This document shows, one piece after another, positions 10,524 through 20,457 of a stretch of 64,000 bases of DNA. A model generated the notes under the pieces. It was not told where the DNA came from. It saw nothing but the letters and a program-made list of their open reading frames with translations, and did not search any database. The stretch is from Riptortus pedestris (taxonomy: Eukaryota > Arthropoda > Insecta > Hemiptera > Alydidae): positions 113,033,501 to 113,097,500 of the forward strand of contig CM032233.1 of the NCBI GenBank assembly GCA_019009955.1. Direction: 5' to 3'. The translations under genes were made by a program, and so were the position numbers. Each line of letters begins with the position of its first letter. The first letter of the stretch is position 1.

Positions 10524-11813
10524 CTTAGGGTGGCACCGGGTCGGTGAGACCCGGACCCCTAAACTTCTATTATTGGGCCATTTTTTTCTTACAAAAATTT
10601 TCACTGCATAAGTATTAATCTACCATGATAGAGCAAGCTAATAAATGCAATATCTGTAAGAAAATATTTAATTTACAAGTAATACATATACAATTAAATT
10701 TAAAAAGAAAAACAAAGTAAATAAGCGTTATAGGAACATAATCATCATAATTTTGGCTATAAAAATTAACTAAAATATACTAAATGTCACTCATTATTTT
10801 GGAAACAGTCTGAGCATACAAAAAGTGAGTGTTCAAGACACACAAACCCTGAACACACGCGACAGTAGTATCGGGATTTTCGATCAGGACCAGTACAATC
10901 CTTGCATCTTCCTCTTTTCCCTGGGGCCGGTGGATCAGCTGTTCTGGTTGTTGTGGTGATGTTCAATATTTTACAAATAGCCTTTCGGATTTCGCGCGGC
11001 ACGTGGATGTTGTGCGCCCGTGGGCGAATATGATCTTCACACAGCTGCTTTCCCAACTCTTTCAAAAAAATCCTCCTTTCAAATTTATCGTCATACTTTT
11101 CATTACTTTTATAAATGATGTATGCATTGATACCCGCCACATTCATCAGGCTATAAAATATCACCATCGGCCATCATCTTGCATTTCGAGCAGTATTATA
11201 AGTGGCACACATTTCATCAACAACATCAACCCCTCCTTTAGTCATGTTATAGAAGGTGAGTGCCTCTGGTTTTTTTTTGTTTCCGGTCAAAAGATCAATG
11301 CTGCCATCGAGATGGAAGGTTGAAAGAATGAGAACGCATTTTTTTGGGGGGGAATATACGATAAAATGCTGCGGTCCTTTTGAAAACCGAATTGTGAAGA
11401 ATATACTTCCCTTCGGTGATCCAAAAGACGCTTAGGTATTTCCCTCTTGTTGCTTGTTAACGTCCAGACCATTGTAAGTTTATGTTTTAGTAAGGTAGTG
11501 CCCAGATAGTGGCTACAGCTGTCGTTCAACAATCTGTGGGTCCCAGAGACCCGGTGCCACCTTACCAAATTCTTGAAAAAAAAACATTCAAGAATGGTGG
11601 CACCGGGTCTGAGAGACCCATGGGCTTATTCTTGAACCAATAACTCCCCTATCAATGAGGATCAAAAGTGCTTGTTTCTTTCTATGTTATCTAAGACACC
11701 TTCTCGAGAGGTACTATGGATTCCAGACTTGTACCTTACCCAATCCAGAAAGGGTGAGCACTCGAAGTTAGCTATGGGTCCCACAGACCCGGTGCCACCA
11801 CTGCCGGGTTAAT
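10524..11813 (-). mobile_element. piggyBac-like element, internally deleted
   Basis: Bounded left by AGGGTGGCACCGGGTCGGTGAGACCC and right by GGGTCCCACAGACCCGG, TGCCACCACTGCCGGG and TTAA at 11813-11816. The hairpin-forming GGTGGCACCGGGTCT...AGACCC motif occurs four times (near 10526, 11543, 11589 and 11783), twice head to head at 11543-11608. piggyBac elements use TTAA targets; the right TTAA coincides with a TTAA present in uninterrupted HINE copies (TTTTAATGAG), while the left TTAA is not intact. The 5' half of the transposase gene is missing. Confidence 0.7.
10787..11568 (-). pseudogene. piggyBac-type transposase, C-terminal half
   Basis: Transposase of the PGBD family, which excises precisely at TTAA. 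The minus strand carries, in order, KREIPKRLLDHRREVYSSQF, a piece ending at LLTGN, KPEALTFYNMTKGGVDVVDE (the GGVDxxD catalytic motif), RWWPMVIFYSLMNVAGINAY, and a cysteine-rich C-terminus (CKDCTGPDRKSRYYCRVC, CLEHSLFVCSDC) that matches the zinc-binding domain binding the inverted repeats. The frame changes near 11170 and in the region 11240-11290, where a T9 run lies on the plus strand. The N-terminal half with the first catalytic aspartate is absent. Not functional. Confidence 0.85.
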
Positions 11814-11828
11814 GAAAACTATTTACTA

Positions 11829-12051
11829 TCAACGGAAGGATCAAAAGGTCAAACACACCTCCACTCTTAATGCTTCGTTTATTAATGACAAAGTACTTCG
11901 TGGCGAACCGCCCCATCTTCAGTGCTGTGACGCGTTGTGCCAGTAGTCGACACCTTGACGGGCTAAATCACTCAGGACTTGTGCTGGCTGGTGGAGGTCC
12001 ATCATCAACGGAACGATCAAAAAGTCAAACACACCTTCACTCTTAATGCTT
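11829..12051 (+). repeat. Direct repeat flanking a 130-bp unique core
   Basis: About 45 bp (ATCAACGGAAGGATCAAAAG through CACTCTTAATGCTTC) occurs at 11829-11874 and again at 12003-12051. The core between them is unlike anything else in the window. The block interrupts HINE sequence that resumes at 12052. Confidence 0.6.
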
Positions 12052-12190
12052 CAAGCACTATGTTTAGTACTGTAAATTATAATGAACCGGAATAATTTTT
12101 ATCTCAATCAATCAAATGTTAGTATTCCAAAAACTTAAGACGTGGGCGGGGTGACCCGAACATATTTGCATTATCTCGTGTAATAAACGT
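12052..12190 (-). mobile_element. HINE continuation
   Basis: CACTATGTTTAGTACTGTAAATTATAATG matches 3786-3813, then a degraded stretch equivalent to the AAAATTTTAGTAGTCCAAG and ACGTATTTGCAT blocks of better copies. It ends near 12190. Confidence 0.55.
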
Positions 12191-12212
12191 CTCTTGAAAA
12201 CTTAATCTTCTA

Positions 12213-12320
12213 AAAGTAAAGTGTGCCATTCAGCGTTATCACAATCTATTCTTTTCTGAAGGGTCTGGGTTTGAATCCTGTTACTTCCTTAGCAGATGGA
12301 TTCGCTATTCACTCACCTCG
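12213..12320 (+). repeat. Dispersed short repeat, inverse copy at 15812-15890
   Basis: GTGTGCCATTCAGCGTTATC, ATCTATTCTTTTCTGAAGGG and TCTGGGTTTGAATCCTG are shared with the minus strand of 15812-15890. GGTTTGAATCC resembles a tRNA B box, so a SINE relationship is possible, but there is no A box or tail I can assign. Confidence 0.5.
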
Positions 12321-13219
12321 TGTAAGACATTTCATTTTAAAGAAATTCAATAGTAATTATCCGAGTTTTAGTAGTAATTTCAACAGTTCACACAAATTTG
12401 TCAATATCAACGATACAACATGTTTTTTGTTTCTATAAATTTGTCTAGAAATAAATACATTTTTTGAATGTTTGTCTGTTGTGAATAAAGTTGATTTTAA
12501 AGATTTGTAGCTACCGGCTAAATAAAAGTATTCAAGCAAAATGTACGAGTAGTTTATATAGGTACTGAACTATTGACCTACTGTCGCTGATCTTTGTTAG
12601 AGATGCAAAAATAAAGCACTTTTCCATTGTCCATTAAAAGAACGATGTTATCATTTTTAAATTTGCTTATAAAGTTAACATATTTTTTTTATAATGTAAA
12701 ATTAAGGAGAAAAACAAAAGATATTTCAATAAAAAAAAAAAGTAAACAAGCAATGTTTTGCTAGAAGGCCAGAGAGAGATATTCTATATCATGAGAACTA
12801 GTATTGTCAGTGGAGAAAATGAGGAAGCACAGATAGTTAATTAGCTGGACGAGTAGTGAGATGCTCATTTTCTGTTCAATTTTCATGAAACATCATCTCT
12901 ACTTTTCAAAGAAAACATTGTTACTTTGTATTTGCTCTATTTAAGGGAAATTCGTAATTGAGGTTGATTGAAAAAGAGAGACTAAAATTTCAGGAGGTCT
13001 CCATCGGTCCTGACCACTGGCTTAATAGCGTTCGATCAATTTCATATTTCCGTATCAATCCGTAGACAACTACTCTGTAATCGGGATAACCTAGGCAATA
13101 ATAATCATTGATCAATGAAACAGGAAATATAAGGGGTTTTTTTTCTCCAAAATTTGTAGATCTCTGGTCGTAACCAGTGAAATGGGCAAAGCAGCAGATG
13201 AGGAGACCAGAAAAATAAA
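12321..13219. other. Non-coding, mostly nothing recognised
   Basis: No coding signal. A small degraded HINE tip may lie at 12941-13010 (AAGGGAAATTCGTAATTGAGG, then CTCCATCGGTCCTGA). Confidence 0.35.
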
Positions 13220-13702
13220 ATTCTGACACGCAGGGGCTGCCCTTCACTAAGCAGATTTCCCACGTGAGTCGTGTATTTGCATTTATCACAAAAAGTAAAT
13301 GTTCTATGACAACAATATTAGGTATTTAGGTTTCCAAAATAGTGTTTCATGATATAACAGCTTATTGTTAATTTGACGTGAGTAGGAGTAGGGGTTTATT
13401 GAAGGCCGAAACTGAAAAATGTGAATATCTCCGTTAATAATCAAAATAGTGAAAAAGCGTGCATAACAACATTTATAAAACATTGCATTTGTAATTAGAT
13501 TGGTTCTGTACAATTTTTCAATCCAACGTATAATAGCGGAGATGTTAAGAATTTTTGAAATCCTTTGCCTCTAACCCCCCCCCCCACAGGTCGGATTTCA
13601 GCCATTAACGAACTTGATCTTTCTTTTTACAAAAAAAGCTTATATATCGAGTTTGATAACGATAAGACAAAAATTGCGACCGATAGAGCGGTAACAAACA
13701 TA

Positions 13703-13786
<84 letters not shown>

Positions 13787-13822
13787 TGAACGTACCTCAT
13801 TTTCGTCATCTACTAGGAAATT
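13220..13822 (-). mobile_element. HINE with (AC)n-(AT)n tract, 5' tip lost
   Basis: Opens with GACACGCAGGGGCTGC and CTAAGCAGATTTCCCACGTG and has the central blocks through AATTGCGACCGATAGAGCG. A compound microsatellite (CA repeats at about 13705-13738, then TA to about 13779) is followed by TTTTGAACGTACCTCATTTT and a sudden end near 13822. Confidence 0.75.
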
Positions 13823-14579
13823 TTTGGAAATCTGATAAATAATCGTACGGTCTTTCTTGTTGTATCTGTTCATTAAAAATTGAAATTGTACCTTATATGT
13901 GTTCGTTATTACTTAAATGAAATGCTAGAAATTGAAATTTTATTTTATTCGCGTTAACTTTTATTTATAATGCTCTGTTTTTAATTACAGGTGCGATTTG
14001 ATGCTCTGTGTATTTTGTTTTAAATAAAATAATATACGGTACACGTTTCTGCTTCTACCGTCCCTTTCCAAGGAGGATCATTTGGACGAAGAATTACCAA
14101 AATAGTTTTTACAAATGAATTCTTACGTAACTTAGTAGGAAGCCTTAATATCGAACTGTTAATTAAAACTTTTTCATCTCACCTTAATTGAAATGTTAGC
14201 TTAAAGCCTTTATGCTACATCATTTTATTTGGCTTTGACAAAAACGATTTGCCAGGTATTAAGCATTGAAGTGTAGAATAATTATACGGTGTTATTCAGA
14301 AACGAAATTAATGAGCCCTTAGGAACTTTTCAAAAATATTATAATTAAGGAGCAAGTATAAAAGGTATTCTGAAGGTGATTTCTGAACTTTAAACAAAGC
14401 CGTTTAATTAGAAAGTTTATAAAATTAATAATAATAAGACAAATACTCTCTCTACGTTGAAGACATTTTTTTCTTGCGTTAAGGCAAAATTTGACCTCGT
14501 TATAAAGAGTATTCATTTACCTCAAATTGTCACGTTTCAATGAAACGAATTCGATACGCTGCATTCATTCCTTTAGAGG
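13823..14579. other. Non-coding, nothing recognised
   Basis: No repeat family, RNA or ORF with recognisable motifs. Confidence 0.4.
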
Positions 14580-14805
14580 TATGGGCAACCTTTGACATAT
14601 TGTGGGCCAAACTTTAGTGTCCAAATACGTTTGAGGGCCGCTTTTAAAAGTAGTGCATTTTAAAGTAGTTTTCATAGTTTTTAAAGATAGATATGTAATT
14701 ATAATACAGTTTATTAAAATAACAAAATGAAATGAAAAAAATAGTTACATAGGAACAACATTATAATTAAATCATAAAATTTGGAATTATCACAAACAAC
14801 GAAAG
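14580..14805 (-). mobile_element. hAT-like element end, copy without Tc1 insertion
   Basis: Plus-strand start TATGGGCAACCTTTGACAT followed by GTGGGCCAAACTTTAGTGTC is the inverse of the right end of the hAT at 31539-32338. The copy continues through the equivalent of 31850 (AACAACGAAAG). It lacks the Tc1-type piece present at 31984-32239, so it shows the uninterrupted state. Confidence 0.7.
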
Positions 14806-15045
14806 CTTCACGTGGGAAATCTGCTTAGTGTTCTTTTTTGTACAGCTACTTCATCCTTGTAATAATCTAGCATATATTGATTTCTCCCTTTAGCTGATTT
14901 ACCTACAGGGGTTTTGAATCATTACGTGATTTTCGAAATATTTCTTCAAATGTCTTTCGTTCCCGTCTTGTAGATGACGAAAATGAGGTCCGTTAAAAAT
15001 TGTATATACAGTTGCCTGTTATTGCACTAGTGACCGCAATTATTA
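14806..15045 (+). mobile_element. HINE scraps: 3' tip and 5' part
   Basis: CTTCACGTGGGAAATCTGCTTAG at 14806-14828 is a 3' tip lacking its final hairpin. TAGCTGATTTACCTACAGGG from 14892, then TTCGAAATATTTCTTCAAATGT and GATGACGAAAATGAGGTCCG, is a 5' part ending near GACCGCAATTATTATTGGG. Confidence 0.65.
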
Positions 15046-15811
15046 TTGGGTTTGGATAGTAATGTCTTCTGTAATTGTATTTTACTTACTTGAGTATGAA
15101 CACGAAAGTCTTCGAAAGAGCGTAGGCGCGTATATAGGAAGGGCGATTAAACTAAGTACAGAAAATGTATATTCGAGTACAAAAAAAATTCAACGGGTGT
15201 GATTTCCTTTCCAGTGATTTAAAAGTACCCCGTGGCAAGAAATATTCTTACATATTCGTGAGAATATAGCCATCTTGTTATTAAAATATCTTTCTTGAAA
15301 TTCTCATAATCAGCAAGTCAATTGCTTTTATTTGAAAACTCACTTATCAAAACCGTTCAAACTTTAATGGTCGTTATAAACATTTTCCAGTCTGTTTAAC
15401 GATAAAAACTTTCTTAACAACAACACTTGAATGCAAATGATCTACAGATTTCTCGAAGAATAGCTTAAACTGCGCCATTATATTTTCTGAAAGTGCCTTG
15501 CTAACTTTAGTTACTTATGTTAATACACTTTCTTACAAAAAATATCATAATAATTTGCCTTTATTTGGAGGCGCCGGTGGCCCTCCGGGTTAATATGTGA
15601 ACATAACTACTACTGCTATGATGAAAGAGATTAAACACAATTCTCAGACATTTCTTTTGAAATATTTGTAGCTTCTTAAATTAGTGTTGAAAGGGGAAGC
15701 ATATGCTAATACTGATCTTATACAGGCTTTGTATGACATTAGTTTATTTCCTGGGCTAAGCTTCGATTTACTGTTAAAGTAAGGTTAAATCTGGCAAATC
15801 ACTTTGTTAGC
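15046..15811. other. Non-coding, nothing recognised
   Basis: AT-rich; no ORF with motifs and no window repeat. Confidence 0.4.
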
Positions 15812-16012
15812 TTTTTTATAGCGAATCCATGTATCATACCCAGACCCTTCAGAAAAGAATAGATTGCGATAACGCTGAATGGCACACTTTGTTGTTTATT
15901 ATTATTTACGTCCACTTTATGCTACTAGACTAATTAGGACGGGTTACTTACAGGTTACCATCCTTTTCTAGCCAGGGTGGGCCTAAGGAGTTTATTTAAT
16001 GAGGTTTGTTAG
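15812..16012 (-). repeat. Short dispersed repeat joined to a SINE tail
   Basis: 15812-15890 is the inverse of 12213-12300. It abuts 15893-16012, which matches the 3' part of the SINE at 28689-28913 (TATTATTTACGTCCACTTTA, GACGGGTTACTTACAGGTTACC, TCTAGCCAGGGTGGGCCTAAG). The tRNA-like head is missing. Confidence 0.6.
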
Positions 16013-16199
16013 CTTTATCACACGCTTTATTTAAATTAATCTAGACCAATAAAACTTTGGCAATAATCATATATCATGGCCAAAATATATTAAATATTTA
16101 GTCGTAACATTAGACAAAGGATTAACATTTACAATATAAAAAGTACAGTGTAATGACTCTGAGACAATTTGCCACATGACAACTATTGGCAACATTACT

Positions 16200-16560
16200 A
16201 ATTTAATAGTGAAACACATATAATAATCTGAATATATCGTTGTGAGCACTGAAAAAGCCGGAATTGTATTTCAAGAAACTTAAGAACGAAGTGCAACATG
16301 GATTGGCGAAGCCCTGCAACACTAATACGAAAAAGTATTTTCATCTCGAAAGACGACAAGACCCTATCTGCTATTGTCATCGACATGGATTTCGTCACAA
16401 GACTGGGCGGGGAACCTGGGTTTAATTTAGGGATTAGAATGGGCTCGAGAGAGGGAGTATCATTTTTCACCAAGATCTTTTTAATCCGAAATAAATATTT
16501 CACTCAAATTCTAATCCATCTCATTTTCATACTTTCAATGAATTTTTTGATTAAAAAATA
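16200..16560. other. Unassigned region open in several frames
   Basis: Frames on both strands stay open over about 190-300 bases: plus 16298-16561, minus 16198-16503, and a third plus frame running from before 16250 to near 16430. I recognise no domain in any of them. It could be a degraded coding fragment or chance; base composition is somewhat richer in GC than its surroundings. Confidence 0.25.
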
Positions 16561-16727
16561 AATTAAGCACACAGTTGCTTATCCTTACTAAACAAAATTT
16601 TATAAAAATAAATTGATTGTTATGACATCAGAATAACATCTGTAATACTCCCTCCCACTGCTAAAAAGAAATACATATTTATATTTTTTAATCTGTGTCC
16701 AGCGTTATTGAAAATAGAAATAAAAAA

Positions 16728-17548
16728 GTCCGTCACGCAGGGGCTGCGTAAACTAAGCAGATTTCCCATGTGAAGTTTTACAATAGAGAAATCTGCATAC
16801 TGGTAACACAATACCACCCTGATTAAATACAAACGGTAATGAAAAGTCTTTCAGTAAATTAAAATAAATTCCCAACTGAAACGGCTTCTGAATTGTAAGA
16901 ATAATTTATATTTTAATAACACAAAATCTTAGTAGTCCAAGAACTAAAAAAAGGGGGGGGACGGATAAACAGAACGTATTTGCATAAATCTCACAAAGTA
17001 ACGAAGGTAAGGTAAGGTTAGAAACGACAGGTAAGGTTAGAAGAAGCACCCACCTGAGGCGATAAGTGACGAAAATGGCCAAACTATACCCGACCACAGA
17101 CTTCATAAAAATGCAAATATCTCGGTTAATATTCAAGATAGAGAATAAATGTATATAATTATAGTAAATTTAATTTGCAATAACATTGGTTCTATACCAT
17201 TTTTCGATCAGATGCATAATAACGGAGATATTTTGAATTTTCAAAAAAACCCTGTAAAAAGACAGATCAAGTTCGTTAATGGCTAAAATTGGACTAGAGG
17301 GTAGTCCAATTTTAGCCATTAACGAACTTGAACTGTCTTTTTACATAAAACAGTTAAATATCGAGTTTCGTAACGATGAACCAAAAATTGCGACCGCTAG
17401 AGCGTTAACAGACAAATATATATATCATTTTGAACGGACCTCATTTCGTCATCTCCTGGGTAGGATCGATGGACTTTTGAAGAAAGTTTTCGAAAATCGC
17501 CTCATGAGTACGACCTCAATAGCTGATTTCCCTTAAGAGAAATCTGCT
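16728..17548 (-). mobile_element. HINE, long subfamily, with internal foldback
   Basis: Opens GTCCGTCACGCAGGGGCTGCG and closes CCTTAAGAGAAATCTGCT. It carries the extra block shared with 41607-42437 and 62028-62897 (AGAAGAAGCACCCACCTGAGG and the neighbouring AAGGTAAGGTTAG). The AT tract is short. An almost perfect inverted duplication lies at 17254-17344. Confidence 0.8.
17254..17344. repeat. 43-bp inverted repeat inside a HINE
   Basis: GTAAAAAGACAGATCAAGTT...GGACTA is followed by a few bases and its reverse complement TAGTCC...AACTTGAACTGTCTTTTTAC. In other copies this sequence occurs once, so it arose by inverted duplication within the element. Confidence 0.85.
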
Positions 17549-17789
17549 AATAAACAACAATAATGTAAAACAGAAAAGGTTTTGGTTATTTATCGAATTA
17601 TCTAAACAAAACTTGCAAAATTTGTCTTCGCTGATATTGGATATATTATGGGCTGATTTCCTCAGCACTAATAGTCGGTATTGGTTCCTCTTTAAATGCT
17701 TAATTATTAACATGCCTTACATTTTAAGGTTCTTATTATAAAAACCCAAATAGTTTCTGTAACACAAATAATATAACTAATTGTATTTT

Positions 17790-17915
17790 AGCAGAAATTA
17801 GCCCTTCAGGGAAATCAGCTATTGAGGTCGTACTGATGACGCGATTTTAGAAATATTTCCTTAAATGTCCATCTATCCTACTCTGTTGACAAAAATGAAG
17901 CCCGCTCAAAACTAC
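17790..17915 (+). mobile_element. HINE 5' fragment
   Basis: TTTT|AGCAG tip, GGGAAATCAGCTATTGAGGTCG, AAATGTCCATCTATCCTAC and AAATGAAGCCCGCTCAAAAC, then unrelated sequence. The region 18866-19172 may be the rest of the same copy. Confidence 0.65.
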
Positions 17916-17959
17916 ACGCACACTCTCTTTTTCTTTCGGAAGCTGCTCTTTTCATATTT

Positions 17960-18115
17960 CTATACTGACCGAATCCATGGTGATAACAATGGAGTAAATT
18001 CGGACAGTGGTTTCTCGTTCTCTTCTGTCCTGGTAAGTGTTGCACCTGTATAATTCCTACAAACCAGAATCACTAATCCAAGAACTACAGTGTAGGTCGA
18101 CAAAACGTTGCCCAT
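17960..18115 (-). CDS. Orphan 51-residue ORF with signal-peptide-like start
   Basis: An ATG at 18113-18115 in a favourable context (GAGACATGG) opens a 51-codon frame ending with TAG at 17960-17962. Its first 19 residues (MGNVLSTYTVVLGLVILVC) form a short polar start and a hydrophobic run like a signal peptide; the rest is polar and ends FTPLLSPWIRSV. The frame is also open for some distance upstream. It lies in about 240 bp of non-repetitive sequence between a HINE fragment and a solo LTR. I recognise no family. It may be an exon scrap, a TE-derived piece or chance. Confidence 0.25.
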   Translation of the reverse strand: MGNVLSTYTVVLGLVILVCRNYTGATLTRTEENEKPLSEFTPLLSPWIRSV

Positions 18116-18326
18116 GTCTCCAAATGCAACAAACTGACTGTTGAGACTTATATATATTGTTGCAAAAATTAAATATCTGAAGGATTATTTCAGAGAGAGA
18201 GAGTCGCGTATTTGGGAAGTGCGAGGTAGATCAAAGAAGCCGACAGAGGGTCGAGCTCCTACTAGACCCGTCCAGACCAGACGTCGAAGGGCCCAGTAAA
18301 TTCCCCTTTGATGTATGCCGACCACC

Positions 18327-18334
18327 TATATAAA
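18327..18334 (+). promoter_or_regulatory. LTR TATA box with start-like TCAGTT downstream
   Basis: TATATAAA is followed about 30 bases downstream by TCAGTT (18357-18362), which matches the arthropod initiator. It marks the likely U3/R border of the LTR. Confidence 0.6.
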
Positions 18335-18671
18335 GAACCAGCCAGCCGCGAGCGAGTCAGTTTTCTTCTCAAGTGCTCATATGTGCGTTCGGTGCTACAG
18401 TGCGACTTAGTGCAGTGCGGTAAAGTGTTTTTATAAGAAGAACTGTGTTGTGCCGTGACTGTAAGAACAGTTTAGTGCCGTGTTTAAGACAGCGCAGTGT
18501 CGCGAAGTAAAGGACAGTGCAGTGCCGTCTTTTGGTGTTATTCAGTGACCGTGAGTGAATTATTATAATTATCATTATTAGATTACTGTGTAATCTGAAG
18601 AACAGTAACGCTATCAGTGTATACTGTGAGTAGTAATTAAGAATAATTACCAAGTGTATTGTGCATTGTGA

Positions 18672-18677
18672 AATAAA
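18672..18677 (+). promoter_or_regulatory. Probable LTR polyadenylation signal
   Basis: AATAAA within GTGAAATAAATTGTGCAG; the equivalent of copy 2 is CAAATAAAATGTGCAG near 63878. Confidence 0.45.
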
Positions 18678-18780
18678 TTGTGCAGTAATAAAAACTGTTA
18701 AACTTATGAGTATTTAATTTTGCAATCCTAATGAACTCTTATTAACAACGTTTATTACTGGTTTTGGTTATAAAACGTAT

Positions 18781-18782
<2 letters not shown>

Positions 18783-18854
<72 letters not shown>

Positions 18855-18881
18855 TATATATATTTCTGTTAATGCTCTAGC
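18783..18881. repeat. (AT)n tract next to solo LTR
   Basis: Alternating AT with one CT interruption (about 18821). It is probably the HINE microsatellite into which the LTR inserted. Confidence 0.8.
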
Positions 18882-19030
18882 CTTGGTAATTATTATAAAA
18901 TAAAGATGAAGTTAACAGCTGAAATCGGACCCTGGGAGTGGGGTTAGAATTTCGAAAATTCGGGATAACTCAGTTATTATTCGTCGGATCGAAAAATTGT
19001 ATATGACCAATCTTATTGCAAAGATAATGC

Positions 19031-19086
<56 letters not shown>

Positions 19087-19172
19087 TATTTGTAACGTAA
19101 ATATTAACCGAGATAATTGGGTTTTATACTTTCCGGCTTTCAGTAAACAGCCAGTCCTATTAATTTCATATT
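18866..19172 (+). mobile_element. HINE middle fragment
   Basis: TCTGTTAATGCTCTAGCC, AGTTAACAGCTGAAATCGGACC, TCGGATCGAAAAATTGTATA and ATTAACCGAGATAATTG occur in family order, with a second AT tract at 19032-19088. It ends before the 3' tip. Confidence 0.65.
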
Positions 19173-19543
19173 AACATTTTTTTTAGACGAACGCGTGAGA
19201 AGTGCGTTCTCTCGCTTTAACAGATTTTGTTTTTTCATTAGGTACTAAACATTGAAAACGTCTCTTTCGATTCGGTGTGGGGAAGACTGTGCACTCCCCT
19301 TTTGTTAGCGTTGCACCCAACTGGCGTAAAATTGGTATCGTGAATGAACCAAAAGATAGATGGAATTCGAAATTTCGTTTTCAAAATCTCTTTACACGTC
19401 TATTTATTAACGATATGAGAGCTCCAACGTTTAAAATTTACATTTCTCAAATTTAAGATCTTAGAAGGGGTGGATAGATTTACAGGCAATGCTTCTATGT
19501 AATACGCATCGGGTATCCAGTCTGTAGGAGAATATTTCCTTTT

Positions 19544-20285
19544 AGCAGATTTTCTTTAAGGTAAATAAGCTATTGAGGTTATTTTAACAGCTTTCCCCTA
19601 AGGAAAATCAGATATTGAGGTTATTTTAACAGTTTTCCCCTAAGGTAAATAAGCTATTGAGGTTATTTTAACAGCTTTCCCCTAAGGTAAATAAGCTATT
19701 GAGTTTATTTTAACAGCTTTCCCCTAAGGAAAATCAGATATTGAGGTTATTTTAACAGCTTTCCCCTAAGGTAAATAAGCTATTGAGGTTATTATAACAG
19801 CTTTCCCCTAAGGTAAATAAGCTATTGAGGTTATTTTAACAGCTTTGCCCTAAGGAAAATCAGATATTGAGGTTATTTTAACAGCTTTCTCCTAAGGTAA
19901 ATAAGCTATAGAGGTTATTTTAACAGCTTTCCCCTAAGGTAAATAAGCTATTGAGATTATTTTAACAGCTTTCCCCTAAGGTAAATAAGCTATTGAGGTT
20001 ATTTTAACAGCTTTCCCCTAAGGTAAATAAGCTATTGAGGTTATTTTAACAGCTTTCCCCTAAGGTAAATAAGCTATTGAGGTTATTTTAACAGCTTTCC
20101 CCTAAAGAAAATCAGCTATTGAGGTATTTTAACAGCTTTCCCCTAAGGTAAATAAGCTATTGAGGTTATTTTAACAGCTTTCCCCTAAAGAAAATCAGCT
20201 ATTGAGGTATTTTAACAGCTTTCCCCTAAGGTAAATAAGCTATTGAGGTTATTTTAACAGCTTTCCCCCTAAGGAAAATCAACTA
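19544..20285 (+). repeat. 42-bp tandem array derived from the HINE 5' tip
   Basis: About 17 units of 42 bp (two of 41), each with the pattern TTTTAACAGCTTTCCCCTAAG, then GTAAATAAGCTATTGAGGTTA. The first unit still reads TTTTAGCAGATTTTCTTTAAG, and each unit aligns with HINE positions 1-40 (AGCAGATTTCCC...CTATTGAGG). Units with GAAAATCAGATATTGAGG recur at every third place near 19601, 19727 and 19853, suggesting expansion in blocks of three; GAAAATCAGCTATTGAGGTA units recur at every second place near 20110 and 20190. Confidence 0.9.
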
Positions 20286-20332
20286 TATTTTCAAAATATT
20301 TTTTTAGATGTCCACCTAACCAACATATATAT

Positions 20333-20375
20333 ATCGTGAAATTCGCGAAAAAAATCAATGTAAGACAGAGGTTAC

Positions 20376-20456
<81 letters not shown>
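20333..20456 (-). mobile_element. Helitron 5' end fragment
   Basis: On the minus strand this begins in the AT tract and reads AAAATTGTAACCTCTGTC, then ATTGATTTTTTTCGCGAA and TTTCACGAT, the family's 5' end. It is cut off at 20333. Confidence 0.65.

Positions 20457-20457
<1 letters not shown>

Larger units (their letters stand above)
18158..18782 (+). mobile_element. Solo LTR (copy 1)
   Basis: A 625-bp unit starting TGTTGCAAAAATT and ending AAAACGTATCA, flanked on both sides by ATAT (18154-18157 and 18783-18786). It is related to the LTR at 63415-63985: both carry repeated GTGCAGTG motifs, a TGTGAGTA-AGTTAAGAATA-like block, TGCATTGTGAAATAAA and TTTAATTTTGCAATCC. No gag-pol sequence adjoins it, so recombination probably removed the internal part. 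A four-base ATAT target is usual for some Gypsy-group elements. Confidence 0.8.

Noticed and set aside
16198..16561. Host exon
   Set aside because: Several frames are open together and none shows a domain, splice sites or codon pattern; kept only as an unassigned region.
19544..20285. CRISPR array
   Set aside because: Repeats are directly adjacent with no unique spacers, the host is eukaryotic, and the unit derives from a transposon end.
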